The notes beneath the pieces were generated by a model. It had not been told where the DNA came from. It saw only the letters and a list, made by a program, of their open reading frames with translations, and searched no databases. Source: an uncultured Finegoldia sp. (GTDB taxonomy: Bacteria > Bacillota > Clostridia > Tissierellales > Peptoniphilaceae). Taken from it: 64,000 bases of DNA. Both the position numbers and the translations under genes were made by a program. Positions 52,842 to 62,058 of the stretch are shown one piece after another; the stretch's first letter is position 1, and each line of letters starts with the position of its first letter. The stretch covers positions 1 to 64,000 of the forward strand of contig NZ_CAAFUQ010000089.1 in assembly GCF_900766215.1 (NCBI RefSeq). Reading direction: 5' to 3'.

Positions 52842-55262
52842 TTATTCTTCAAAATACTTGGCTACTGCTACTATGGCATCTTCGCCTTTGTCAGTGTTTT
52901 TCAACAATACACCAGATGTATTTCTTGAAAGTGTAGATATTCCTTCTGCTTTTATTCTGATAACCTCAGCTTTTTTGCTAATCAAAAGTATCTCATCTTC
53001 GTTTTTCAATGCCTTAGCACACGCTACATCTCCTGTTTTCTTGGCGATTTTGTAAGTTCTGATTCCCTTTCCACCTCTGTTTTGAGTAGTGTAGTTGGAT
53101 AATTCAGTCTTCTTACCGTAACCATTTTCACTGATTACTGCCAAGAATTCATTGTCTTTTACCAAATCAAATGAAATAACTTCGTCGTCTTTGTTAAGTG
53201 TGATAGCCTTAACTCCGATTGCATTTCTGGATAAATCTCTTAGTTGATCCACATTAAATTGCAAGCTCATACCTTTTTTAGTGACGATAATCACATTTTC
53301 ATTCTTTTCGACAAGTTTTACATCGATTAATTCGTCACCTTCATCGAATTTGATTGCGATTATACCAGTTTTTCTGATATTTTCGTAGAGACTTAGTGAA
53401 GTCTTCTTGACCTTACCATTTTTAGTAATGAATATTATAAATTGGTCGTCTTCCTTGTCCTTATCCAATGCCAATACTTGTGTTACATTTTCATCGGCAT
53501 CGATTTGGATTAAGTTAATGATGTTGGAACCTCTTGCTGTACGGCTTGCTTCTGGCACTTCGTACGCTTTTAATGAGTAAACTTTTCCTTTATTAGTGAA
53601 GAACAACAAATCTTGGTGAGTTGTAGTTGCGAACATATCCTTTATGAAATCTCCGTCTTTCATTCCCATTGCATTCACACCACGTCCACCTCTGTGTTGA
53701 ACTTTGTATGCATCTGTGGAAATTCGTTTGATGTAGCCTTTGTTAGTGATAGTGATGAACATGTCTTCTTCTTCCAAAAGTTCTTCTTCTTCAAAATCAC
53801 CTTCATCTCTTAGGATTTTAGTTCTTCTATCGTCGGAGTATTTTGTTTTGATTTCTGTCAATTCTTCTTTGATTATGTTCAAAAGCAAATGTCTGTTATT
53901 CAAAATTTCTGTCAATTTTTCAATCAAAGCAGTCAATTCGTCAAATTCAGATTGTAGCTTTTCTTTTTCCAAACCTTGTAGTCTTTTAAGTCTCATGTCC
54001 AAAATCGCTTGGGCTTGGATTTCTGAAAAATCAAATCTTTGCATCAATTTTTCAAGCGCATCATCATAACTTGTTCTGATAATGTGGATGATTTCATCGA
54101 TGTTGTCGATGGCTTTCAACAATCCTTCTACAATGTGAATTCTCGCCTTCGCCTTGTTCAAATCAAATTGCGTTCTTCTTCTAACCACGATTTCTTGGTG
54201 AACAAGATAGTGGTCTATTAATTGTTTCAAATTCAAAACTTTTGGAACGCCATTTACAAGTGCAAGGTTGATTATTCCGAATGTAGTTTGCATTTGAGTG
54301 TATTTGTATAAGTTGTTAAGCACGATATTCGGATTGGCATCTCTTTTTGTTTCGATGACAATTCTCATACCTTTTCTGTCTGATTCGTCTCTCAAATCGC
54401 TGATGCCTTCTAATTTTTTTTGTTTTACAAGGTCTGCGATTTTTTTGATTAGGTTGGATTTGTTAACTTGGTATGGAATTTCTGTGACGATGATTTTGTA
54501 TCGTCCTTTTGATTCTTCAATTCTAGCTTCTGCTCTAAGTCTAACTTTTCCACGTCCAGTTGTGTATGCTTTTTTGACTTCTTCAAGTCCCATGATATTT
54601 CCACCAGTTGGAAAATCAGGAGCCTTGATGTGTTTCATCAATTCTTCTATTGTAATATTTGGATTGTCGATTGATGCGATTAATGAATCTATAGTTTCAC
54701 CTAAGTTGTGTGGAGCCATATTTGTCGCCATACCAACAGCGATTCCACTGGATCCATTTACGATTAAGTTAGGAAATCTAGATGGAAGTACAACTGGTTC
54801 TTGTTCTTCACCATCGTAGTTGTCTTGGAAATCAACTGTGTCTTTGTTGATGTCACGTAACATTTCAAGTGATAGCTTTGCCATACGCAACTCTGTGTAA
54901 CGAGGTGCGGCAGCTCCATCACCGTCTATCGAACCGAAGTTACCTTGACCATCTACAAGCGGATATCTCATGTTGAAATCTTGTGCAAGTCTTACAACTG
55001 CATTGTAGATTGCGCTGTCACCATGAGGGTGATATTTACCCATTACTTCCCCTACAAGTCTTGCGGACTTGGAGTATTTTCTATCTGGGAACAGCCCTTG
55101 TTGTTGCATTCCGTAAATTATACGTCTGTGAACAGGTTTTAATCCGTCTCTTACATCTGGAAGTGCACGTGATACAATTACACTCATAGAATAATCCAAA
55201 TATGCACTTTCCATTTCTTTTTTCAAATCAGCTGGTTTTATATTGATTTTTCTTTCTGTCAT
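52842..55262 (-). CDS. gyrA: DNA gyrase subunit A
   Basis: This 806-aa subunit cuts and rejoins DNA. The active-site tyrosine is Y122 in AAPRYTELRM, numbered as in E. coli. The quinolone-resistance region is HPHGDSAIYNAVVRLAQDF: S83 is conserved, while the position equal to E. coli D87 is N87. The C-terminal beta-pinwheel contains the QxxGGKG-type box (TQNRGGKGIR). It follows gyrB by 9 bp. Confidence 0.98.
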   Translation of the reverse strand: MTERKINIKPADLKKEMESAYLDYSMSVIVSRALPDVRDGLKPVHRRIIYGMQQQGLFPDRKYSKSARLVGEVMGKYHPHGDSAIYNAVVRLAQDFNMRYPLVDGQGNFGSIDGDGAAAPRYTELRMAKLSLEMLRDINKDTVDFQDNYDGEEQEPVVLPSRFPNLIVNGSSGIAVGMATNMAPHNLGETIDSLIASIDNPNITIEELMKHIKAPDFPTGGNIMGLEEVKKAYTTGRGKVRLRAEARIEESKGRYKIIVTEIPYQVNKSNLIKKIADLVKQKKLEGISDLRDESDRKGMRIVIETKRDANPNIVLNNLYKYTQMQTTFGIINLALVNGVPKVLNLKQLIDHYLVHQEIVVRRRTQFDLNKAKARIHIVEGLLKAIDNIDEIIHIIRTSYDDALEKLMQRFDFSEIQAQAILDMRLKRLQGLEKEKLQSEFDELTALIEKLTEILNNRHLLLNIIKEELTEIKTKYSDDRRTKILRDEGDFEEEELLEEEDMFITITNKGYIKRISTDAYKVQHRGGRGVNAMGMKDGDFIKDMFATTTHQDLLFFTNKGKVYSLKAYEVPEASRTARGSNIINLIQIDADENVTQVLALDKDKEDDQFIIFITKNGKVKKTSLSLYENIRKTGIIAIKFDEGDELIDVKLVEKNENVIIVTKKGMSLQFNVDQLRDLSRNAIGVKAITLNKDDEVISFDLVKDNEFLAVISENGYGKKTELSNYTTQNRGGKGIRTYKIAKKTGDVACAKALKNEDEILLISKKAEVIRIKAEGISTLSRNTSGVLLKNTDKGEDAIVAVAKYFEE

Positions 55263-55271
55263 ATTATTCTC

Positions 55272-57188
55272 CTAAGCGTCAATGTTTTGTGCATAAACAG
55301 CATTTTGTTCTATAAATTCTCTTCTTGGTTCTACGTTATCTCCCATCAAAACATCGAATGTATTGTCAAGTTCGTTTTCATCTTCTCCGTCGATTTGAAC
55401 TTTGATTAAAACTCTGTGTTCAGGATTCATAGTAGTTTCCCACAATTGTTCTGCGTTCATTTCACCAAGACCTTTGTATCTTTGAACCTTGATGTTACTT
55501 CTTTCGCCGTATTTTTCCAAAGCTTCTTCCAATTCTTTATCTGTGTAGCAATATTCCATTACCTTAACACCTTTGATAATTCCGTAAAGTGGTGGTTGTG
55601 CGATGTACACGTGACCTTTTTCCACTAATGGTTTCATAAATCTGTATAAGAATGTTAAAAGAAGTGTTCTAATGTGCGCTCCGTCGACATCGGCATCGGT
55701 CATTATTACGATTTTGCCGTAACGAAGTTTACTTATGTCGAAGTTTTTTCCGATTCCCGTTCCAAACGCAGTAATCATCGCTTTGATTTCTTCTGAATTT
55801 AGAACTCTTTCAAGGTGAGCTTTTTCGACATTCAAGATTTTACCTCTCAATGGCAAAATAGCTTGGAATTTGTTGTCCCTGCCACCTTTTGCAGAACCAC
55901 CGGCAGAATCCCCTTCGACAAGGAAGATTTCGTTGTGTTCAATGTCTGAGCTTTGGCAATCGGCAAGTTTTCCTGGAAGAGTTGTGTTATCAAGGACTGA
56001 TTTCTTACGAACTAAATCCCTCGCACGTCTTGCGGCAAGTCTTGCTTTTTGTGATGCCAATGCTTTTTGTATAATTGTCTTGACGATTTTTGGATTTTCT
56101 TCAAAATAAAAACTCAAATGTTCGTACACAACGCTGTCCACAACAGTTCTAGCTTCGGAATTACCCAATTTTCCTTTTGTTTGTCCTTCAAATTGTGGGT
56201 TGTTAAGTTTTACTGAAACAACAGCAGTGATACCTTCTCTGACATCATCACCCGACAAATTATCGTCTTTTTCTTTTAATATATTTTTGTTTCTTGCATA
56301 ATCGTTAAGAGCACGAGTTAGTGCAGATTTAAATCCTACAACATGTGTTCCGCCGTCTACTGTTTTGATATTATTAGTAAAAGAAACTATAGTTTCGTTG
56401 TAGCTTTCAGTGTATTGCATAGCTATTTCAACTTTTGTAGTTTCTTTTTCCCCTTCAATGTACATGACTTCGTGATCCAAAGGCTTTTTGGATTTGTTGA
56501 TGTATTCCACAAAAGATTTAATCCCACCTTCGTAGTGGAATAATTCCTTGTAGCCTTCTCTTTCATCAGCAAATTCTATCTTCACGCCCTTGTTCAAAAA
56601 CGCCATTTCTCTGAATCTTTTAGTAAGGACATTTTTGTCGAAATTCAACGTTTCAAAAATCGTATCGTCTGGCAAAAATTCAATCGTCGTTCCAGTTCCT
56701 CTTACATTTTCTTTTATAACAGTAAGTTCTGTAACAGTTTTTCCTTTTTCAAATCTTTGTTCGTACATTTTGCCATTTCTTTTGACTCTGGCAATAAGAT
56801 ATGTACTTAAAGCATTAACACAACTTACACCAACACCGTGAAGACCACCTGAGTATTGGTAAGCGTCGTTTGAAAATTTACCACCAGCGTGAAGCACCGT
56901 AAGTACAGTTTCTAGCGTTGATTTTCCTGTTTTTGGGTGTGTTTCCACGGGAATACCAGAACCGTCATCTTCAACTATGATGGAGTTGTCTTTTTTAATA
57001 GTAACCTTAATCAAATCACAAACGCCAGCCAACGCCTCGTCTATCGAGTTGTCGACAACTTCGTAGACCAAATGGTGTAGACCTTTTTCATCTGTAGAAC
57101 CAATATACATCCCTGGTCTTACACGAACCGGTTCCAATCCTTCTAATACTGTAATCTGATCTGCAGTATATTCTCTGTTTTTCTTCAT
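55272..57188 (-). CDS. gyrB: DNA gyrase subunit B
   Basis: This 638-aa GHKL ATPase drives supercoiling. ATP-site motifs (EVVDNSIDEALAG, DDGSGIPVE, GGLHGVGVSCVNAL), the TOPRIM domain (VEGDSAGGSAKGGRD, IMTDADVDGAHI) and the PLRGKILN motif are present. It overlaps the remB stop region by one base. Confidence 0.98.
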   Translation of the reverse strand: MKKNREYTADQITVLEGLEPVRVRPGMYIGSTDEKGLHHLVYEVVDNSIDEALAGVCDLIKVTIKKDNSIIVEDDGSGIPVETHPKTGKSTLETVLTVLHAGGKFSNDAYQYSGGLHGVGVSCVNALSTYLIARVKRNGKMYEQRFEKGKTVTELTVIKENVRGTGTTIEFLPDDTIFETLNFDKNVLTKRFREMAFLNKGVKIEFADEREGYKELFHYEGGIKSFVEYINKSKKPLDHEVMYIEGEKETTKVEIAMQYTESYNETIVSFTNNIKTVDGGTHVVGFKSALTRALNDYARNKNILKEKDDNLSGDDVREGITAVVSVKLNNPQFEGQTKGKLGNSEARTVVDSVVYEHLSFYFEENPKIVKTIIQKALASQKARLAARRARDLVRKKSVLDNTTLPGKLADCQSSDIEHNEIFLVEGDSAGGSAKGGRDNKFQAILPLRGKILNVEKAHLERVLNSEEIKAMITAFGTGIGKNFDISKLRYGKIVIMTDADVDGAHIRTLLLTFLYRFMKPLVEKGHVYIAQPPLYGIIKGVKVMEYCYTDKELEEALEKYGERSNIKVQRYKGLGEMNAEQLWETTMNPEHRVLIKVQIDGEDENELDNTFDVLMGDNVEPRREFIEQNAVYAQNIDA

Positions 57189-57430
57189 TATATTCCTTTC
57201 ATAAAGTTATTCATCAAATAAGTACCACTGATATTTGACTTGTAAACTCCTCTATTAGTTATGACTATAGACCTAATAGCTATGTTATCATCTTCATTAA
57301 TAAATTCTACATTCTTAGTATATTCCAAATCATTCTTACTGAAATCATCGAAAAACTTATCAGAAACATTCACTATAACTATAATCTCATTTTCATCAAT
57401 TAATCGGTTGTTGCCAATATCCAAATACAT
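57188..57430 (-). CDS. remB: RemB-like (DUF370-related) small protein
   Basis: This 80-aa protein starts MYLDIGNNRLIDENEIIVIVN, matching the N-terminus of the RemB/YaaB family found between recF and gyrB in Bacillus, where it affects matrix and osmotic genes. I choose the second ATG (57430), which has AGGTG at 6-bp spacing; the first ATG sits right on that element. It overlaps gyrB and lies directly behind recF. Confidence 0.83.
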   Translation of the reverse strand: MYLDIGNNRLIDENEIIVIVNVSDKFFDDFSKNDLEYTKNVEFINEDDNIAIRSIVITNRGVYKSNISGTYLMNNFMKGI

Positions 57431-57431
57431 A

Positions 57432-58499
57432 TCATTCACCTATTTTAATCGTATACAAACCTTCTGGCGCTCTTTCTGAAGTAGTCAGAAAAGCCTGAAA
57501 ATCCTTGATGTATCTGATGATGTAGTTAATCCTGTAATCGTCAAGTTCACTAAACACATCGTCTAACAAAATAATTGGCAATCTCTCATTATAAAATCTA
57601 CTCAAATCCAATTGTGCAAGCTTCATCGATAAAATAGCCGTTCTCACCTGAGCTTGGGATGCAAAATACTTAGCCGACTTATCGTTAATTGTAATATCCA
57701 AATCATCTCGATGGATACCTAAATTAGTTTGCTTGTTCTCCAAGTCCTTGTCCAAACTATCCCTCAAACTCTTGTAATAAGTGTTCTTTTGGTCTGTCAT
57801 ATCCTCTACATATTCTATCGAAAAATTATTGTTCATGTCCAGCTTATCATTATCATCGCTCAAATTTAAGCACACATTTTTTGCGATAAGCTGTAGTCTT
57901 TTCACATAACTTTTTCTCTTGTGCATAATGTATGAGCCCGTGTCAGATAATTGAATATTCAAAGCCTTCAACTGTTCATTAAAATACGAATTATACCTGT
58001 GGTTTTTGATAAGCTTGTTTCTCTCATCCAACACTTGATTGTACTGTTTCAAAACAGTCCTGTAATAATTGTCCACACCACTAATGGACTCATCCAAGAA
58101 TTTTCTTCTCAACGACTTCGATTCTTTTACTATCTTCAAATCGTCAGGCTTAAACACAATACACTCAAAATACTCGTTGTATTCTTTGATAGTATTCACA
58201 AAAGCTTCATTCACATTGAGTATCTTTTCGTTATTTTTAATAGTTATATCAATCTTATCCTCAAAACCATCATCGTACACATCCATAACAATACGAGCCT
58301 CATTTTCACCGAACTTAATCAAATGAGAGTTGGTATTGGTTTTGAAACTTTTTCCCTTCAAAGCTACATTAATAGCTTCCAAAATATTAGTCTTACCCGA
58401 GGCATTTCTGCCTACAATTAGATTCAGACCATCACAAAAATCCAATTCTATTTCACAGAAATTCCTGTAATTATATAATTTTAATTTTTGAACGATCAT
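57432..58499 (-). CDS. recF: DNA replication and repair protein RecF
   Basis: This 355-aa SMC-like ATPase loads RecA at single-stranded gaps. Walker A is VGRNASGKTN, the signature region is near FASQAQVRTAIL and Walker B is ILLDDVFSELDD. The start abuts the S4-domain gene at one base. Confidence 0.96.
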   Translation of the reverse strand: MIVQKLKLYNYRNFCEIELDFCDGLNLIVGRNASGKTNILEAINVALKGKSFKTNTNSHLIKFGENEARIVMDVYDDGFEDKIDITIKNNEKILNVNEAFVNTIKEYNEYFECIVFKPDDLKIVKESKSLRRKFLDESISGVDNYYRTVLKQYNQVLDERNKLIKNHRYNSYFNEQLKALNIQLSDTGSYIMHKRKSYVKRLQLIAKNVCLNLSDDNDKLDMNNNFSIEYVEDMTDQKNTYYKSLRDSLDKDLENKQTNLGIHRDDLDITINDKSAKYFASQAQVRTAILSMKLAQLDLSRFYNERLPIILLDDVFSELDDYRINYIIRYIKDFQAFLTTSERAPEGLYTIKIGE

Positions 58500-58705
58500 T
58501 ATTCGACTACGTACTTCTCTCCTTCAAATTCAACTTCATCTCCTGGATAAAGCTTTTTGCCACGTCTAGTTTCAATCTCTCCATTCACCTTAACCATGGA
58601 TTCTTTAATAAGCTCCTTAGCCATTCCACCAGTTTGTGCGATGGATGCAAACTTCAAAAACTGTTCAAATTTTATAAACTCAGATTCAATCTTAACACTA
58701 ATCAT
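58499..58705 (-). CDS. rlbA: S4-domain RNA-binding protein (YaaA/RlbA type)
   Basis: This 68-aa protein is a single S4 domain: FIKFEQFLKFASIAQTGGMA, KELIKESMVKVNGEIETRRG, KKLYPGDEVEFE. In Bacillus the homologue between dnaN and recF is a ribosome-assembly factor. I use the ATG at 58705 with CAGGAGGT upstream, which overlaps the dnaN stop by 8 bp; the 18-codon extension lies inside dnaN. Confidence 0.92.
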   Translation of the reverse strand: MISVKIESEFIKFEQFLKFASIAQTGGMAKELIKESMVKVNGEIETRRGKKLYPGDEVEFEGEKYVVE

Positions 58706-59801
58706 TATTACCTCCTGCAAGTTTAACCGGAAGAACAAGATAAGTATAATTAGAATCATTCAAAGGCTTAAACACCATAGGTCTCAGACTTCCACTCATA
58801 TTCAAAGTAATATCGTCATCATCAATAACCTTCAAACCATCTAACAAATACTTCGCATTAAAAGCAATCTTCAAATCTTCTCCACCGATTTCGCATCTAA
58901 CATACTCATCCACCTTACCAATATCAGTATTAGATGAAATATGAAGCTCATTTCCCGAAAAATCAAGCTTAACCAAGTTCGCCTTGTCCTCTTTTGCCAT
59001 AAGAGAAGCTCTTTCCAAAGCCATTTGCAAAGCCCTCTTTTCTATAGTAACAACAGTTGAGAAATCTTGTTTCATAACTTGATTGTAGTCGATGTATTGA
59101 CCGTCAATCAGTCTCGAATACACATCAGTATTTTCCAATTTGAAAATAATATTGCCAGTAATGATGTTCACAGTGATTTCTCCCTCTTCCAAAATCTTGT
59201 AGACCTCATTCAAAGCTCTCGCTGGAACTATAGCCTTCATTTCAAAATCACTGACATTACTCATACAATTCAAAGAAACCCTGTAACCATCCAATGCAAC
59301 AAACTCAATTCTGTCATTCATAATATTGAACAAAACACCCGTTAAATCAGGTCTTGTTTGATCCATACTAGTTGCAAAAGATGTTTTTCTGATGGAATCT
59401 TTAAGTTCAGATTGTTCCAAAGTCAACTTCACATCCTTATCTATATAAGGAAGAGATGGAAATTCGTTTGAATCTTGACCTTGAATGTTAAATTCTGTAG
59501 ACAAACATTTGATGTTGATGTTATTGTCGTCTACTTCTATATAGATATCATCGTCTGGAAGTTTTCTAATGATATTACCTATCATTGATGAATTAATTAC
59601 GATTTGTCCCTTTTCGTAGATTTCGCAATTTGCTCTCGTATCCACAATAAGTTCCAAATCAGTCGCAACAAGTCTTAGACAGTTTTCTTCAGCAATGAAC
59701 AAAATTCCCTCTAATATTTGAATAGTTGTCCTAGAAGACACTGCTTTTTGGGCAATATTGATATGTTTGAGTAATTCTTTTTGAGATATTTTTAATTTCA
59801 T
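58698..59801 (-). CDS. dnaN: DNA polymerase III beta sliding clamp
   Basis: This 367-aa clamp confers processivity on the replicative polymerase. Length and motifs fit (MKLKISQKELLKHINIAQKAV; PDLTGVLFNI; end MVFKPLNDSNYTYLVLPVKL). It is the first gene of the packed string dnaN-rlbA-recF-remB-gyrB-gyrA-rsbV-rsbW-sigma-fetA-fetB-fumC, in which no gap exceeds about 13 bp. Confidence 0.97.
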   Translation of the reverse strand: MKLKISQKELLKHINIAQKAVSSRTTIQILEGILFIAEENCLRLVATDLELIVDTRANCEIYEKGQIVINSSMIGNIIRKLPDDDIYIEVDDNNINIKCLSTEFNIQGQDSNEFPSLPYIDKDVKLTLEQSELKDSIRKTSFATSMDQTRPDLTGVLFNIMNDRIEFVALDGYRVSLNCMSNVSDFEMKAIVPARALNEVYKILEEGEITVNIITGNIIFKLENTDVYSRLIDGQYIDYNQVMKQDFSTVVTIEKRALQMALERASLMAKEDKANLVKLDFSGNELHISSNTDIGKVDEYVRCEIGGEDLKIAFNAKYLLDGLKVIDDDDITLNMSGSLRPMVFKPLNDSNYTYLVLPVKLAGGNND

Positions 59802-59819
59802 ATTTTACCTTTCGTTTAT

Positions 59820-60070
59820 ACAAATAATAATAATAGTTAGTAATAGTAGTAGTAGGACTGTTTGTATTGTTGATAACTGCCTTTTGTCTGTAAATTCTGA
59901 TATTTAATCTATTGATAACGATGTGTATATGATTGGCACAAACTGTGCTACTATCAACATTATCAACATTTCACAAATTTATTTTATCACGTTAAAGTTA
60001 TCAACAACTTATCCACATAGTTATAAATACTAAAATGTGGATAGAAATCTTTAAAATAAACTTATCCACA
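59820..60070. other. dnaA-dnaN spacer: DnaA boxes and triplet tract (part of oriC)
   Basis: Three DnaA boxes are seen: TTATCCACA at 60009-60017 and 60062-60070, and an inverted TGTGGATAG at 60036-60044. An AT-rich stretch follows. Next to dnaN a triplet-periodic tract runs from 59824 to 59855, ending in TAGTAGTAGTAG (59844-59855), which resembles the DnaA-trio motif of Firmicute unwinding elements, though it is about 150 bp from the boxes. This is the likely second half of a bipartite origin. Confidence 0.68.
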
Positions 60071-60088
60071 ATCCTAAAGTTTAATAAA

Positions 60089-61531
60089 TTAAGAATTTTG
60101 AATGTAATTGATTAAATTCTCAATTTCTTCATCAAATTCAGAATTTTTCTTGATATCATTCTCAATCTTCTTGATTCCGTGCATTACAGTAGAGTGGTCT
60201 TTGCCAAAACTCGAAGCAATACTAACCAATGAAATATCCAATAATTTTCTAGACACATACATAGCTATTTGTCTAGGATATGCGATTTGTTTGGAACGTT
60301 TCTTAGAAAGCAAATCATCTTGAGTTACATTGTACCTATCACACACACTCTCAATGATTAAATCTATAGTTACAGGTCTCAGTTGAGTTTCTGCTATGAG
60401 TTGCTTTAGAACATTTTTCGCCAAATCCAATGTAATGTTGCCATCTCCTATAAGAGTTTTTTGACCTACGACATTCATTACAGCCCCCTCCAATTCACGA
60501 ATATTGCTTTTGACATTCATAGCTATATAATCGATAATTTCAGGCGGAAGCGATGTGTTATTTCTATCCAAATACTCATTAACAATAGCCACACGCGTTT
60601 CGTAATCAGGTGGTTGAATGTCTGCCATCAATCCCCACTCAAAACGTGACACCAACCTCTCTTCTAGTGTTTTAATCTCTTTTGGAGGTCTATCACTAGA
60701 AAGTATGATTTGCTTATTGTGGTTGTACAATTCGTTGAATGTGTGGAAAAACTCCTCTTGTGTACCTTGTTTTCCAGCTATGAATTGGATATCGTCGATT
60801 AGAAGCACATCGATGTTTCGGTATTTTTCTCTAAATTGTGAATTCTTTTTCGTAGACTTATCTCCTATTGAAGAAATAAGCTCGTTGGTAAATGATTCAC
60901 TTGTAGTGTAAATAACTCTTGATTTTGGGTTATTTTTAAGTATTTCATGAGCAATAGCATGCATCAAGTGAGTCTTACCCAACCCCGCCTTTCCATGAAT
61001 AAACAATGGATTGTAAGCTGTAGCAGGATTTTGTGCGACTGCAAGAGCTGCTGCTAGTGCTAGTTCGTTGTTTTTCCCTTTTACAAATGTATCAAACTTG
61101 TATTTGCTGATCAAATTCTTTCCGTAAGGGTAATCATCTTTTGGTTCTGGTTGTTGTATTACAGGTGTTTGTTTGTCTTCAACGGTGTAATTTTCTTGTG
61201 ATACATCTTCATTTACAAGGATGGATCGTTGCCCATCTATGTTTTGGTTTTGAATTATATTTTCTTCTTTGTAGTTATCCATTTCGTAACGGTCGATGAT
61301 GACTACTTTTCTCTTGACATTACTGATGAAATCCAAGTATTTTTGGATGTCGTCGTAGTATTTGTTATAGATTGTTTTTTTGGTAAATCTATTTGGAGAA
61401 AGCAAAATAAATTCAGTATTTGTTAAATAAAGAGGTTTTAATGGAGCAATCCACGTGTTGAAGTTCAGATCTGACATTTCCTGTTTAAATGTGTTAGAAA
61501 TTTTTAACCAGAGTTCGTCTTTGTCGGTCAT
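60089..61531 (-). CDS. dnaA: Chromosomal replication initiator DnaA
   Basis: This 480-aa initiator binds DnaA boxes and melts the origin. Domain I covers about residues 1-85, a variable linker follows, the AAA+ domain has Walker A (HGKAGLGKTHL) and Walker B (LLIDDIQF), and the C-terminal DNA-binding domain has the signature KDHSTVMHGIKKIE. GAGGTG precedes the ATG. It sits between two DnaA-box clusters, the standard Firmicute arrangement. Confidence 0.98.
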   Translation of the reverse strand: MTDKDELWLKISNTFKQEMSDLNFNTWIAPLKPLYLTNTEFILLSPNRFTKKTIYNKYYDDIQKYLDFISNVKRKVVIIDRYEMDNYKEENIIQNQNIDGQRSILVNEDVSQENYTVEDKQTPVIQQPEPKDDYPYGKNLISKYKFDTFVKGKNNELALAAALAVAQNPATAYNPLFIHGKAGLGKTHLMHAIAHEILKNNPKSRVIYTTSESFTNELISSIGDKSTKKNSQFREKYRNIDVLLIDDIQFIAGKQGTQEEFFHTFNELYNHNKQIILSSDRPPKEIKTLEERLVSRFEWGLMADIQPPDYETRVAIVNEYLDRNNTSLPPEIIDYIAMNVKSNIRELEGAVMNVVGQKTLIGDGNITLDLAKNVLKQLIAETQLRPVTIDLIIESVCDRYNVTQDDLLSKKRSKQIAYPRQIAMYVSRKLLDISLVSIASSFGKDHSTVMHGIKKIENDIKKNSEFDEEIENLINYIQNS

Positions 61532-61549
61532 TTTTCACCTCGTTTTTTT

Positions 61550-61960
61550 TACTTATCAACATTCTTATCCACAAAACGCTAAGTTATCCACATTAAATAA
61601 ACAGCTATTTTACAAAATAAACAAAAAAAATTTATAATTTATTCACATTCGGACAACTTATCCACATTAATTTATAGAAAAATAATTGTGGATATTAAAT
61701 TAGAATATACAGCAAATTCATGAAGTTGTACAACAAGAATTCACATACTATCCACAACTTATCCACAATTTGTTAATAAATGCGTACTTTTCATACTTTT
61801 TTATACTATAATTATAGCAAATCATACCTTTTATTACAAATTTATTGGATTTTTTAGTAAATGGTTTTGATTTTGAAAAAACTTATCCCCAAATTGCGTT
61901 TAATATTTTAAATTTAAATTGAAATGTGGATAAAAGTTATCCACAAATTTTTGGGGTTTT
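61550..61960. other. oriC: DnaA-box cluster upstream of dnaA
   Basis: The gene-free stretch 61532-62058 holds about ten DnaA boxes. Perfect TTATCCACA occurs at 61565, 61584, 61658, 61759 and 61937, with the inverse TGTGGATAA at 61925. Variants are TTATTCACA (61639), TGTGGATAT (61687), CTATCCACA (61748) and TTATCCCCA (61883). The boxes lie in AT-rich DNA between dnaA and a terminator at 61970 that keeps leftward transcription of arsM out of the origin. Confidence 0.9.
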
Positions 61961-61969
61961 GGGATGTGT

Positions 61970-62000
61970 AAAAAAAACACCAACATTTTTTATGTTGGTG
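61970..62000 (-). terminator. Terminator of the arsR-arsM operon
   Basis: CACCAACAT and ATGTTGGTG form a 9-bp stem; the minus strand continues into seven T residues. It lies 59 bp beyond the TAA of the extended arsM frame, which fits that longer frame being the real gene end. Confidence 0.9.
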
Positions 62001-62058
62001 CTCGTTACAAAAATATATTTTAAGTTTTGTTATTATGTGTCTGTTTTTGATTTAATCT

